Shown in pieces: positions 51,789-59,247 of a stretch of 64,000 nt of DNA; within the stretch, counting starts at the first letter, position 1, and each line of letters begins with the position of its first letter. The DNA is from Pseudomonadota bacterium. GTDB taxonomy: Bacteria; Pseudomonadota; Gammaproteobacteria; Xanthomonadales; Ahniellaceae. The notes under the pieces were generated by a model that made no database searches, was not told where the DNA came from, and saw nothing but the letters and a program-made list of their open reading frames with translations. The stretch lies in the NCBI GenBank assembly GCA_022843465.1, contig JALHNO010000010.1, positions 108,265 to 172,264 of the forward strand. Direction: 5' to 3'. The position numbers were made by a program, and so were the translations under genes.

Positions 51789-53972
51789 ATGAATATTCGT
51801 CTCAGTCTGATGATCGCGCTGGCCCTGGGTTCTTTCAGCGCAGCGCTCAGCCACGCCGAAGTCCCGACGCTCAAGCCGTCGATCGGGCTGACACCGACCG
51901 AGGACCTTGGCAATGCGGCGTTGTGGGCGACCCGCTTTCTGACCCGCTTCCATTACAAGCGGGTGCCGCTCGATGACGCCATGTCGGCGCGCATCCTCGA
52001 TCGTTACCTGGAGTCGCTGGACGGCGACAAGATGATGTTCCTGGCCTCGGATATCGAGGGCTTCCGCAGCTACAGCGATGCGCTCGACGATGCCATCTTC
52101 GATCAGCAGCTCGACCCGCCGTTCGTGATCTACAAGCGCTACCTCGAGCGCATTGGCGAGCGCACCGGCTATGCGCGTTCGCTGCTGACCAAGGGGTTCG
52201 ACTTCAGCATCGACGAGACCTACAACTACGACCGCGAAAAGGCGGCCTGGGCGAGCAGCGAAAGCCAGTTGAACGAACTCTGGCGCCTGCGCGTCAAGAA
52301 CGACTGGCTGCGCCTGAAAATCGCCGGCAAGGAAGACAAGGCGATCGTCGAGACGCTGGACAAGCGCTACCGCGGCTATACCGAACGGCTGGGTGACCTG
52401 GATGGCGAGGATGTCTTCCAGACCTTCATGAACGCCTATACCCAGGAAATCGAGCCGCATACCAATTACCTGTCGCCGCGCAGTTCTGAAAACTTCAATA
52501 TCCAGATGCGGTTGTCGCTCGAGGGTATCGGTGCCGTACTGCAGCGTGAAGACGAATACACCGTCGTGCGCCAGGTCGTGAAGGGCGGCCCCGCTGGCAA
52601 GAGCGGCCGGATCAAGGTCGGCGATCGCATCATTGCGGTTGGCCAGGGCAGCAAGCCGGTGATGACCGAAGTGATCGGCTGGAAGGTCGACGATGTCGTC
52701 GAACAGATCCGCGGCAAGAAGGGTACGACCGTGCAGCTTGACGTGCTGCCGGCCGATGCCGGTGTCGACGCCAAGGCCGAACGCATCGTGCTGGTGCGCG
52801 AGAAGGTCAAGCTCGAGGACCAGGCGGCGAAGAGCTCGCTGATCGAAATCGGCAACAAGCCCGGCGCGGCCAAGCCGGCTGCGCCGCTGCACCGGATCGG
52901 CGTGATCCACCTGCCGACGTTCTATCATGATTTCGAGGGTGCCCGCCGCGGCGATCCCGATTACCGCAGTTCGACCCGCGACGTGGTCAAACTGATCGAC
53001 AAGCTGAAGCTGCAGAAGATCGATGGTCTGGTGATCGACCTGCGCGACAACGGCGGCGGTTCGCTCACCGAGGCAACCGACCTGACTGGCCTGTTCATCC
53101 GCAAGGGTCCCGTGGTGCAGGTTCGCGATGCCCAGGGAAGGGTCAGCCTCGAAGAGGATCGCGACAGCGCCATCGCCTGGGACGGCCCCCTGGCCGTTGT
53201 GATCGATCGCCAGTCGGCCTCGGCTTCCGAAATTTTCGCTGCGGCGATGCAGGATTACGGCCGCGCCCTGATCATCGGCGAAACCAGCTTTGGCAAGGGC
53301 ACGGTGCAGAACCTGGTCGATCTCGACAATATTGCGCAGAACGAGTCACCCAAGTACGGCCAGCTGAAGATGACCGTCGCCCAGTTCTTCCGCGTCGATG
53401 GCGGCAGCACCCAGCACAAGGGTGTCGTGCCCGATGTGCTGTATCCGCAGACCTGGGATCCGAAAGAGTTTGGTGAGAGCGCGCTCGACAATTCATTGCC
53501 GTGGACATCGATCAAGCCCGCTACGTTCGAGCGCTCCGGTGACCTGCATCCGCTGGTGCCGCTGCTGACGGCGCGCCACGAAGCCCGCGTCGCCAAGGAC
53601 AAGGAGTTCAACTGGTGGCTCGATGATCTGGTCGAGTACCGCAAGCAGCGCGAGCAGAAGGAGCTCTCCTTGCTGGAATCGACGCGGGTAGCGGAACGCA
53701 ATGCCCAGGACGCCAAGCGCGCGCAACGCAAGCAGGAGCGCGCCGCAGCCGGCCTGGCAGACAATACCGGTGAGGCCAAGGCCGATGACGGTCTGCAGGC
53801 GGATGAACGCCGCGTCGCCGATCTGGCCAAGCCGGAGGAGGATGAGGCCCCGCATTTCCTGGTCAACGAGGCCGCCTACATCCTCGCCGATGCGATCGAC
53901 CTGCTGGCCTCGGATCGACGTCTGGCCGAACGCGTCAAGAGCTTCGACCCGGTCGACAGCGCGCTCGACTGA
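51789..53972 (+). CDS. prc: Tail-specific (C-terminal processing) protease Prc
   Basis: A 727-residue periplasmic S41 protease, longer than CtpA types and like E. coli Prc (682). Signal peptide 1-23 (cut after SHA). The PDZ domain begins near 235 (EGIGAVLQREDEYTVVRQVV). The catalytic Ser lies in DRQSASASEIFAAAMQDY and the Lys in SFGKGTVQNLVDL. A DUF3340-type helical C-terminus, rich in Lys/Glu/Ala, closes the protein. Prc degrades lipoprotein-bound hydrolases and processes PBP3, which suits the cell-wall genes nearby. It is convergent with the aminopeptidase gene. Confidence 0.94.
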   Translation: MNIRLSLMIALALGSFSAALSHAEVPTLKPSIGLTPTEDLGNAALWATRFLTRFHYKRVPLDDAMSARILDRYLESLDGDKMMFLASDIEGFRSYSDALDDAIFDQQLDPPFVIYKRYLERIGERTGYARSLLTKGFDFSIDETYNYDREKAAWASSESQLNELWRLRVKNDWLRLKIAGKEDKAIVETLDKRYRGYTERLGDLDGEDVFQTFMNAYTQEIEPHTNYLSPRSSENFNIQMRLSLEGIGAVLQREDEYTVVRQVVKGGPAGKSGRIKVGDRIIAVGQGSKPVMTEVIGWKVDDVVEQIRGKKGTTVQLDVLPADAGVDAKAERIVLVREKVKLEDQAAKSSLIEIGNKPGAAKPAAPLHRIGVIHLPTFYHDFEGARRGDPDYRSSTRDVVKLIDKLKLQKIDGLVIDLRDNGGGSLTEATDLTGLFIRKGPVVQVRDAQGRVSLEEDRDSAIAWDGPLAVVIDRQSASASEIFAAAMQDYGRALIIGETSFGKGTVQNLVDLDNIAQNESPKYGQLKMTVAQFFRVDGGSTQHKGVVPDVLYPQTWDPKEFGESALDNSLPWTSIKPATFERSGDLHPLVPLLTARHEARVAKDKEFNWWLDDLVEYRKQREQKELSLLESTRVAERNAQDAKRAQRKQERAAAGLADNTGEAKADDGLQADERRVADLAKPEEDEAPHFLVNEAAYILADAIDLLASDRRLAERVKSFDPVDSALD

Positions 53973-54039
53973 GGCGAGTTGCCCACTTGCGCCTTCGGAG
54001 CGGGCGCCTGTTGCTGTTGTTCGCCGCGATCGCCTTGCT

Positions 54040-55386
54040 TCAGCGGTAGCGCTGGCTCAGCAGTTCAAAGATCGCGCGCAGCCCCAGGGCTTCGCCGCCG
54101 CGCGGCCGGCCGGGGCGATCGCCGTCGTTCCAGGCATAGGTGTCCAGATGCAGCCAGGGCAGGTTGTCGGGCACGAAGCGCTGCAGATAAAGCGCCGCGG
54201 TGATGCATCCGGCGTAGCGCGAAGGTCCGCTGTTGGCGAGATCGGCGATGCCGGAATCCAGCATCGACAGGTACGGCTGCCACAGCGGCATCGGCCAGAT
54301 CGGATCCTGCACCTTGCTACCGGCATCGACGGCGGCCTGACGCAGGGCATCATCATTGCTGAAGACCGGCGGCAGATCGGCGCCAAGCGCAACCCGGGCG
54401 GCCCCGGTCAGCGTGGCGAAATCGATCATCAGTTCGGGCGAAGATTCGGCCGCGTAGGCGAGCGCATCGCAGAGCACGACACGGCCTTCGGCGTCGGTAT
54501 TGTCGATCTCGACGCTGAGTCCCTTGCGGGTGGCGATGACCTCGCCAGGCCGATAGGCATTGCCGCTGATCGCGTTTTCCACGGCCGGAATCAGCAGATG
54601 CAGCTGGATCGGCAGCCGCATCCGCATGATCAGCCCGGCCAGCGCAATGGCGTGGGCGGCCCCGCCCATATCCTTCTTCATGTTGCGCATGCCATCGGCG
54701 GGCTTGATGTCGAGGCCGCCGGTGTCGAAACAGACGCCCTTGCCGATGATGGCAACGCGCGGATGGCCCGGATCGCCCCAGCGCAGTTCGAGCAGGCGGG
54801 GTGGCCGATGGCTGGCACGGCCGACGGCATGGATCGCGGGAAAATTTTCCCGCAGCAGATCGTCGCCCAGCCACTCGCGATAGCTGCCGGCATGGACATC
54901 GGCGAGCAATCGGGTCTGTTCCGCAAGCTCGGCCGGGCCCATATGCTCGCTGGGCGTGTTGACCAGGTCACGGGTCAGAAAGGTCGCCGCGATCACGGCG
55001 TCGAGTCGCGCCGCATCGACGCCGTTTGGCGGCAGTAGACGCGCCGGCGCACGCCGCGGCTGCCGATAGCGCTTGAACTGGTAACCGGCGAGCGCGAAGC
55101 CGAAAGCGGCATTGAACGCCTGCAAGGGCAGTCCGCCATCGCCGAGGCGATAGTCGCCCGGCGGCAGTTGCATGGGCAGGGTCGCCAGCGCGTAGACATC
55201 ATCGGGTGCCGTGACTCCGACCAGCACGCACTCAAGGCCGCCATCGGCAGCCGGCACCAGGCAATGACTGCCGGCTGCGGCGGTGAAGCCGGTGGCGCCC
55301 ACCCACTGCCGCTGGACACTGCTGGCGCTCGCCAGCCAGGCCGCCAGGCAGTCGGGGTTCAGCGCTATCAGGGGGCATGCAGACAT
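54040..55386 (-). CDS. Leucyl aminopeptidase family (M17) protein
   Basis: A 448-residue cytoplasmic metallopeptidase. GKGVCFDTGGLDIKPADGMRNMKKDMGGAA carries the metal Lys/Asp residues, and NTDAEGRVVLCDALAYA is the M17 signature with the last ligands. It is shorter than PepA (503), with a reduced N-terminal domain. Such short forms are common in this order. Start at ATG 55386, with AAGGA upstream. It overlaps the end of the HAD gene by 19 bases and is the last gene of the reverse operon. Confidence 0.9.
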   Translation of the reverse strand: MSACPLIALNPDCLAAWLASASSVQRQWVGATGFTAAAGSHCLVPAADGGLECVLVGVTAPDDVYALATLPMQLPPGDYRLGDGGLPLQAFNAAFGFALAGYQFKRYRQPRRAPARLLPPNGVDAARLDAVIAATFLTRDLVNTPSEHMGPAELAEQTRLLADVHAGSYREWLGDDLLRENFPAIHAVGRASHRPPRLLELRWGDPGHPRVAIIGKGVCFDTGGLDIKPADGMRNMKKDMGGAAHAIALAGLIMRMRLPIQLHLLIPAVENAISGNAYRPGEVIATRKGLSVEIDNTDAEGRVVLCDALAYAAESSPELMIDFATLTGAARVALGADLPPVFSNDDALRQAAVDAGSKVQDPIWPMPLWQPYLSMLDSGIADLANSGPSRYAGCITAALYLQRFVPDNLPWLHLDTYAWNDGDRPGRPRGGEALGLRAIFELLSQRYR

Positions 55387-56090
55387 GTGGGCGTCCTTTC
55401 GACTGCGTTGTGGTGGGAATCCAGCCAATTACAGAGTTCGCCCAGATCGTGGATTTCCAGATCGGGCTGTTCGGCATGCGGCCACTCTCGGCCATCGCGA
55501 TTGAGCCAGACCGAAAACATGCCGGCGCGCTTGGCACCCAGCACATCCATGCCGGGGTCGTCGCCGACATGGGCTATCGCGGCGGCCGGCAGGGCAAGGG
55601 CGGCGCAGGCGGCCTCGAAGATCCGCGGCTCCGGCTTGGCAGCCCCGATATCGCGCGCCGAAATCCGGCTGTGGAACAGGTGGGCGAGGCCGATGCGTTC
55701 AAGATCGGCATTGCCATTGCTGAGCGAGATCAGCGGCACACGGGCATGCAGATGGAGCAGGGCGGGGTGGGCATCGGCGTACAGGGTGACCCGGTTGCGC
55801 GCCGCGAAAAAAATCTCGAAGGCTCCTTCGATCAGCGCCTCCTGTTCGGCGTGCTCGCCAATCAGGGCGCGCAGGGAGAGCCGGCGTTGTTCGGTAAAAT
55901 CGTGGGCCAGATGCGGATGGTCGGCGGCGATGCTGTCGCGCAGTGCGCGGATGCGCGCGATCGACCAGTCGCTGGCGACATGCGGCAGACGCGCGCTCAG
56001 CCAGCCATGCAGACTGCGTTCGGCCTCAATGATGGTCGGTGCGATGGGCCACAGCGTGTCATCGAGGTCCAGGCTGATCGCGCGGATCAT
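55368..56090 (-). CDS. HAD superfamily hydrolase (subfamily IA)
   Basis: A 240-residue phosphatase-like protein. Motif I is SLDLDDTLWP near residues 6-15, motif II ISLSNGN, motif III the Lys in AAKPEPRIF, and motif IV HVGDDPGMDVLGA. The Trp after the second Asp resembles YjjG/GPH-like or phosphoglycolate phosphatase branches, but the substrate is not determined. It overlaps the phosphate-binding protein gene by four bases and the aminopeptidase gene by 19 bases. Confidence 0.88.
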   Translation of the reverse strand: MIRAISLDLDDTLWPIAPTIIEAERSLHGWLSARLPHVASDWSIARIRALRDSIAADHPHLAHDFTEQRRLSLRALIGEHAEQEALIEGAFEIFFAARNRVTLYADAHPALLHLHARVPLISLSNGNADLERIGLAHLFHSRISARDIGAAKPEPRIFEAACAALALPAAAIAHVGDDPGMDVLGAKRAGMFSVWLNRDGREWPHAEQPDLEIHDLGELCNWLDSHHNAVERTPTCLHAP

Positions 56091-57103
56091 GGGAGCTGTT
56101 CGGCGGTCTTGACCGCGGGTTCGGCGGCGGTCCCGACCGGCGTGGCTGCGACCGGCGGTACCAGGGCGGCCGGTGTTGCCGCTGCGGCGGCCGCGAGCGG
56201 CAGCGGTGCCGGCGTTTCCAGCATGGCCAACAGTTTCTGCTCGCGGCCGGCAAAAATCTCGTTGAGCATGTCGGCCTCGCGAATCGGCAGCAGCTTCTTG
56301 CGCTGCATGGCCAATCGCGACGGTCGATCCGTACGCAGGAAGCGCAGATAGCGTCCCACCGGGCTGGTGCTGCCCTCACCCGCGCGATGCACCACATAGA
56401 TCGGGGTAGCCAGCAGATATTCGCCCTGCTTCAGGTTGCTGCGAGTGGCCGGCACCCCTTCCAGGTGCAGCCGCTTGAGCTTGGGATTGTTCAGTGCGTT
56501 CGACAGTCCGGTTACCGCCAGGCCATTGGGATCGATGGCGATCGAGGCCTCGAGCTGGGCGGTGTTCAGATACCAGCGCTCGGCCGCAATCGGAATATTG
56601 CCGCGTCCGAACAAGGCCTTGCGCAGGCCGTATTCGATGCCATCGGTCGGACCGGCGACGGCGTTGAGGTGGATCGGGCCCGGACGGCCGCCAATCTGCT
56701 CCCAGTTCCTGATGCGGCCGGCATAGATCTCGCGCAGATCGCGCAGGCTGATATTGCCTACCGGATTGCCGGGATGGGTAATCGCGACGATGGCCTCCCA
56801 GGCAATCGGCACAAAAACCAGACCCTGTTCCTTGCTGTTGGCCGCGTGCATGTCACGTGCGCTCAGCGCCATCGTGGCGCGGCCATCGGCGACCGCCTCA
56901 AGGGCGCTGATGGTGCTGAGTTCAGCGAGCTGGATGGTGATCTTTTCCTGCATCAGGAAGCTGGCAGCGGTGTCGACGCCGAGCGCGCGGATCGACACGA
57001 TGTCGGCGCGCGCCTCAATCACCATCTGCGCCTTGGCGCCTGGGGCCACAGTGGCCAGCAGGATCGCCAGCGCCAGGACATACTGAACAGGACGAACAGA
57101 CAC
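56087..57103 (-). CDS. PstS-like periplasmic substrate-binding protein
   Basis: A 338-residue exported protein when started at GTG 57103, which gives a clean signal peptide SVRPVQYVLALAILLATVAPGAKAQ. The body has GPTDGIEYGLRKALFG and an ITHPGNPVGNISLRDLREIYAGRIRNWEQIGG segment, typical of PstS/PBP-like phosphate proteins. A Pro/Ala-rich tail (about 300-338) is unusual. The frame continues to ATG 57169, but a TTGACA -35 box and the signal peptide favour 57103. No pstCAB genes are in the window, so it may be a lone sensor or scavenger. Confidence 0.8.
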   Translation of the reverse strand: MSVRPVQYVLALAILLATVAPGAKAQMVIEARADIVSIRALGVDTAASFLMQEKITIQLAELSTISALEAVADGRATMALSARDMHAANSKEQGLVFVPIAWEAIVAITHPGNPVGNISLRDLREIYAGRIRNWEQIGGRPGPIHLNAVAGPTDGIEYGLRKALFGRGNIPIAAERWYLNTAQLEASIAIDPNGLAVTGLSNALNNPKLKRLHLEGVPATRSNLKQGEYLLATPIYVVHRAGEGSTSPVGRYLRFLRTDRPSRLAMQRKKLLPIREADMLNEIFAGREQKLLAMLETPAPLPLAAAAAATPAALVPPVAATPVGTAAEPAVKTAEQLP

Positions 57104-57132
57104 GGCGACAGCCCGCAAAACAGAAGGTGCAA

Positions 57133-57165
57133 ACCTTAGCACGGGCCGCGCTGGCGGCGTGTCAA
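57133..57165 (-). promoter_or_regulatory. Possible promoter between degQ-type gene and PstS-like gene
   Basis: On the minus strand a perfect TTGACA (57165-57160) is followed by TGC-TAAGGT (57138-57133). The 21-base spacer is too long for a standard pair, so it is a weak candidate. If real, it makes the longer start at 57169 unlikely. Confidence 0.3.
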
Positions 57166-57183
57166 ACATCGCCGCAGCACTGC

Positions 57184-58596
57184 CTACTCCATCAGCACAT
57201 AGAAGGCGCGGCGACCCCGCACGATGGTCAGCAGCAACTGGCCCGAGGTCGCTTGCACCCGCGCTTCGAGCTCCGCGAGATTGCGTACATTGACCTGGTT
57301 GACTGCGGCGATCAGGTCGCCTTCGGCAAGACCGTTGCGCGCAGCCCGCCCGGACTGATCCAGTTGCGAAACCAGTACACCATTGAGGCCCTTGCGTCGC
57401 AGTTTGTCGCCGAGGTCGCTCAACTGCGCGCCCTGCAGGCGCGGATCGAGATCGCGCCCGTCCACTACCCGGATCTCCTCGGGTTTCAGTATGGTCGACA
57501 GGGTCAAGGGCTTCTTGTTGCGCACCACGCCCAGAAAGACCTGCTTGCCGACCGGCAGCAGGGCCTCGGTATTGACCAGTTCGGCGCTGCTCGCGATGCG
57601 CTTGTCGTTCAGCGCCACAATCACGTCGCCGGTCTTGAGCCCGGCCTCAGCGGCAGCCGACCCGGAAGTGACCTGGGTCACCAGGGCGCCGCGTGGTGAC
57701 TGCAGGCCCAGCAAGGGCGCCAGTTCCTCGTCGACGTCCTGGCTGTCGACGCCCAGGGTGCCGCGTCGTACTGCACCGAACTTCAGCAGTTGGCGCATTA
57801 CATCGGCGGCCAGCATCGAAGGAATCGCAAAGCCAATGCCTACGTTGCCGCCCGAGGGTGAGAAGATCGCAGTGTTGATGCCGATCAATTCGCCGCGCAG
57901 ATTGACCAGGGCACCGCCGGAATTGCCCGGGTTGATCGAGGCATCGGTCTGGATGAAATTCTGCACGCCCAGACCCTGCAGCCCGGAGCGACCGAGCGCC
58001 GACACAATGCCACTGGTGACGGTCTGGCCCAGTCCAAATGGATTGCCGACGGCGACCACGAAATCACCAACCCGCAGCTGGTTGGAATCGGCCAGCGGCA
58101 ATGCGCTCAGCCGTTCTGCCGGAATACGGATCAGGGCGACATCCGAATCGGGATCGGTGCCCACCAGGCTGGCTTTCAGCGTACGGCCGTCGCTGAGCGT
58201 GACGGCGATGTCATCGGCGCCATCAACCACATGGTTATTGGTCAGCACATAGCCTTGCGCCGCATCAACGATCACGCCGGAACCCAGCGACTGCTGGACG
58301 CGCTCGCGTGGCATGTTGGGCAGGCCGAAAAAATGCTGGAAGAACGGATCATTGGCGAACGGATCGCGCACCTTGACCCGGGTCCGGGAATTGATATTGA
58401 CCACCGCCGGAGTGATCCGCTCGATCATCGGGGCCAGGGTCGGCAACTGCTGGCCATCCACCGAAATCGGCAGGTCGGCCTGGCTGGCACCGGCGAACAC
58501 GGCGAGCGCCAGGCCCAGGCATTGCGCGCCCATTCGACGCATGCGGGCGGGCACGGCAGCGTGACCGGTCGGCTGGGTGGAGATCGGCTTGCTCAT
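57184..58596 (-). CDS. DegQ/MucD-type periplasmic serine protease
   Basis: A 470-residue HtrA-family protease. After a signal peptide (about 20-40, cut after SQA) comes the trypsin-like domain with His122 in TNNHVVDGADD, Asp152 in SDVALIRI and Ser226 in NPGNSGGAL. Two PDZ domains follow (about 280-370 and 385-470). It digests misfolded envelope proteins. Start ATG 58596 is preferred, although no clear Shine-Dalgarno sequence precedes it; ATG 58674 is the longer option. It heads a four-gene reverse operon. A sigma-E type promoter lies upstream. Confidence 0.92.
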   Translation of the reverse strand: MSKPISTQPTGHAAVPARMRRMGAQCLGLALAVFAGASQADLPISVDGQQLPTLAPMIERITPAVVNINSRTRVKVRDPFANDPFFQHFFGLPNMPRERVQQSLGSGVIVDAAQGYVLTNNHVVDGADDIAVTLSDGRTLKASLVGTDPDSDVALIRIPAERLSALPLADSNQLRVGDFVVAVGNPFGLGQTVTSGIVSALGRSGLQGLGVQNFIQTDASINPGNSGGALVNLRGELIGINTAIFSPSGGNVGIGFAIPSMLAADVMRQLLKFGAVRRGTLGVDSQDVDEELAPLLGLQSPRGALVTQVTSGSAAAEAGLKTGDVIVALNDKRIASSAELVNTEALLPVGKQVFLGVVRNKKPLTLSTILKPEEIRVVDGRDLDPRLQGAQLSDLGDKLRRKGLNGVLVSQLDQSGRAARNGLAEGDLIAAVNQVNVRNLAELEARVQATSGQLLLTIVRGRRAFYVLME

Positions 58597-58695
58597 CAGG
58601 GGGAGGTCTCGTAAGCGGGTGGTCGGATCGAGGATGGGGTCGGCAGCGCCAGCGATCAAGCAGAAGCGATGCATTGCCTGCGGACCTGCAAGCGC

Positions 58696-58723
58696 TTGGA
58701 CCCGCGACCGCGGGTGCAGTTCC
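58696..58723 (-). promoter_or_regulatory. Sigma-E type promoter of the degQ-type gene
   Basis: On the minus strand GGAACTG (58723-58717), a 16-base spacer and TCCAA (58700-58696) match the sigma-E boxes with the same spacing as at rpoH. Between the boxes lies the inverted repeat ACCCGCG-AC-CGCGGGT (58700-58715), a possible operator. DegP/MucD proteases are classical sigma-E targets. Confidence 0.5.
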
Positions 58724-58872
58724 GGGTCGCGTTCACCCCGACAGGACTGAGCGGGTCGGGATCGACGGCCTTGACAAATCTGCAGGCCGCGTCAGTACGG
58801 CCGATGATGGATTCCGTGACGCAGAGACGTTGACTCACCCCCCGGTCGAGCGTATCGTTCTAGCCCGCACTT

Positions 58873-58886
58873 CACTACATCTTGTG
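58873..58886. promoter_or_regulatory. NrdR box 1 upstream of nrdJa
   Basis: CACTACATCTTGTG has the CAC-n8-GTG palindromic form of NrdR boxes. It stands 32 bases (three helical turns) from a second box, which is the arrangement needed for NrdR binding. NrdR represses ribonucleotide reductase genes when dATP is high. Confidence 0.6.
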
Positions 58887-58904
58887 GCCGGGAGCCCGAA
58901 TGAG

Positions 58905-58918
58905 CCCAAACTCTTGGG
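58905..58918. promoter_or_regulatory. NrdR box 2 upstream of nrdJa
   Basis: CCCAAACTCTTGGG agrees with box 1 at 10 of 14 positions and begins 32 bases after it. Alone it would be weak; the exact spacing makes the pair convincing. It lies about 330 bases before the gene, so a long leader follows. Confidence 0.5.
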
Positions 58919-59247
58919 TTTGTGATGAAAAAACAGGCGCGGTGGCCCAGGGCTGCCGGGGCCAGGTGAGCGTGCGCAGAATCCGGATCTAAAGAGAACA
59001 GCGGCGACCCAGGTCGCAACGCTGCGGGCGGAATCTGTGCAGGGTGCGGGGAAGGAGGTAGCTGGAAGGCTAGGGAATCTCTGAACAGGTTCGCAGCCGC
59101 AATCGTCTCCTGGTTCGGGGAGGCGAAGCCCGGAGCCTCGGGCGCGGCAAACGCAGTGCGGTACCGCGAAGTTGCAGTGGGTCTGGTTCAGATTGTCCCT
59201 AAAAGTCGTTAATAAGAAAGTTTGCCCTGTGGGAGGAAACAACTGAG
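58919..59247 (+). other. Long untranslated leader of nrdJa
   Basis: About 330 bases separate the NrdR boxes from the start codon. A GCGACC-CA-GGTCGC hairpin (near 59005) and several GC-rich inverted repeats (near 59112-59145) suggest structure. No cobalamin-riboswitch core was found, although the enzyme uses adenosylcobalamin. GGGAGGA precedes the ATG at 59248. Confidence 0.4.

Noticed and set aside
58919..59247. Cobalamin riboswitch before nrdJa
   Set aside because: I could not find the B12-box or the other conserved core blocks.
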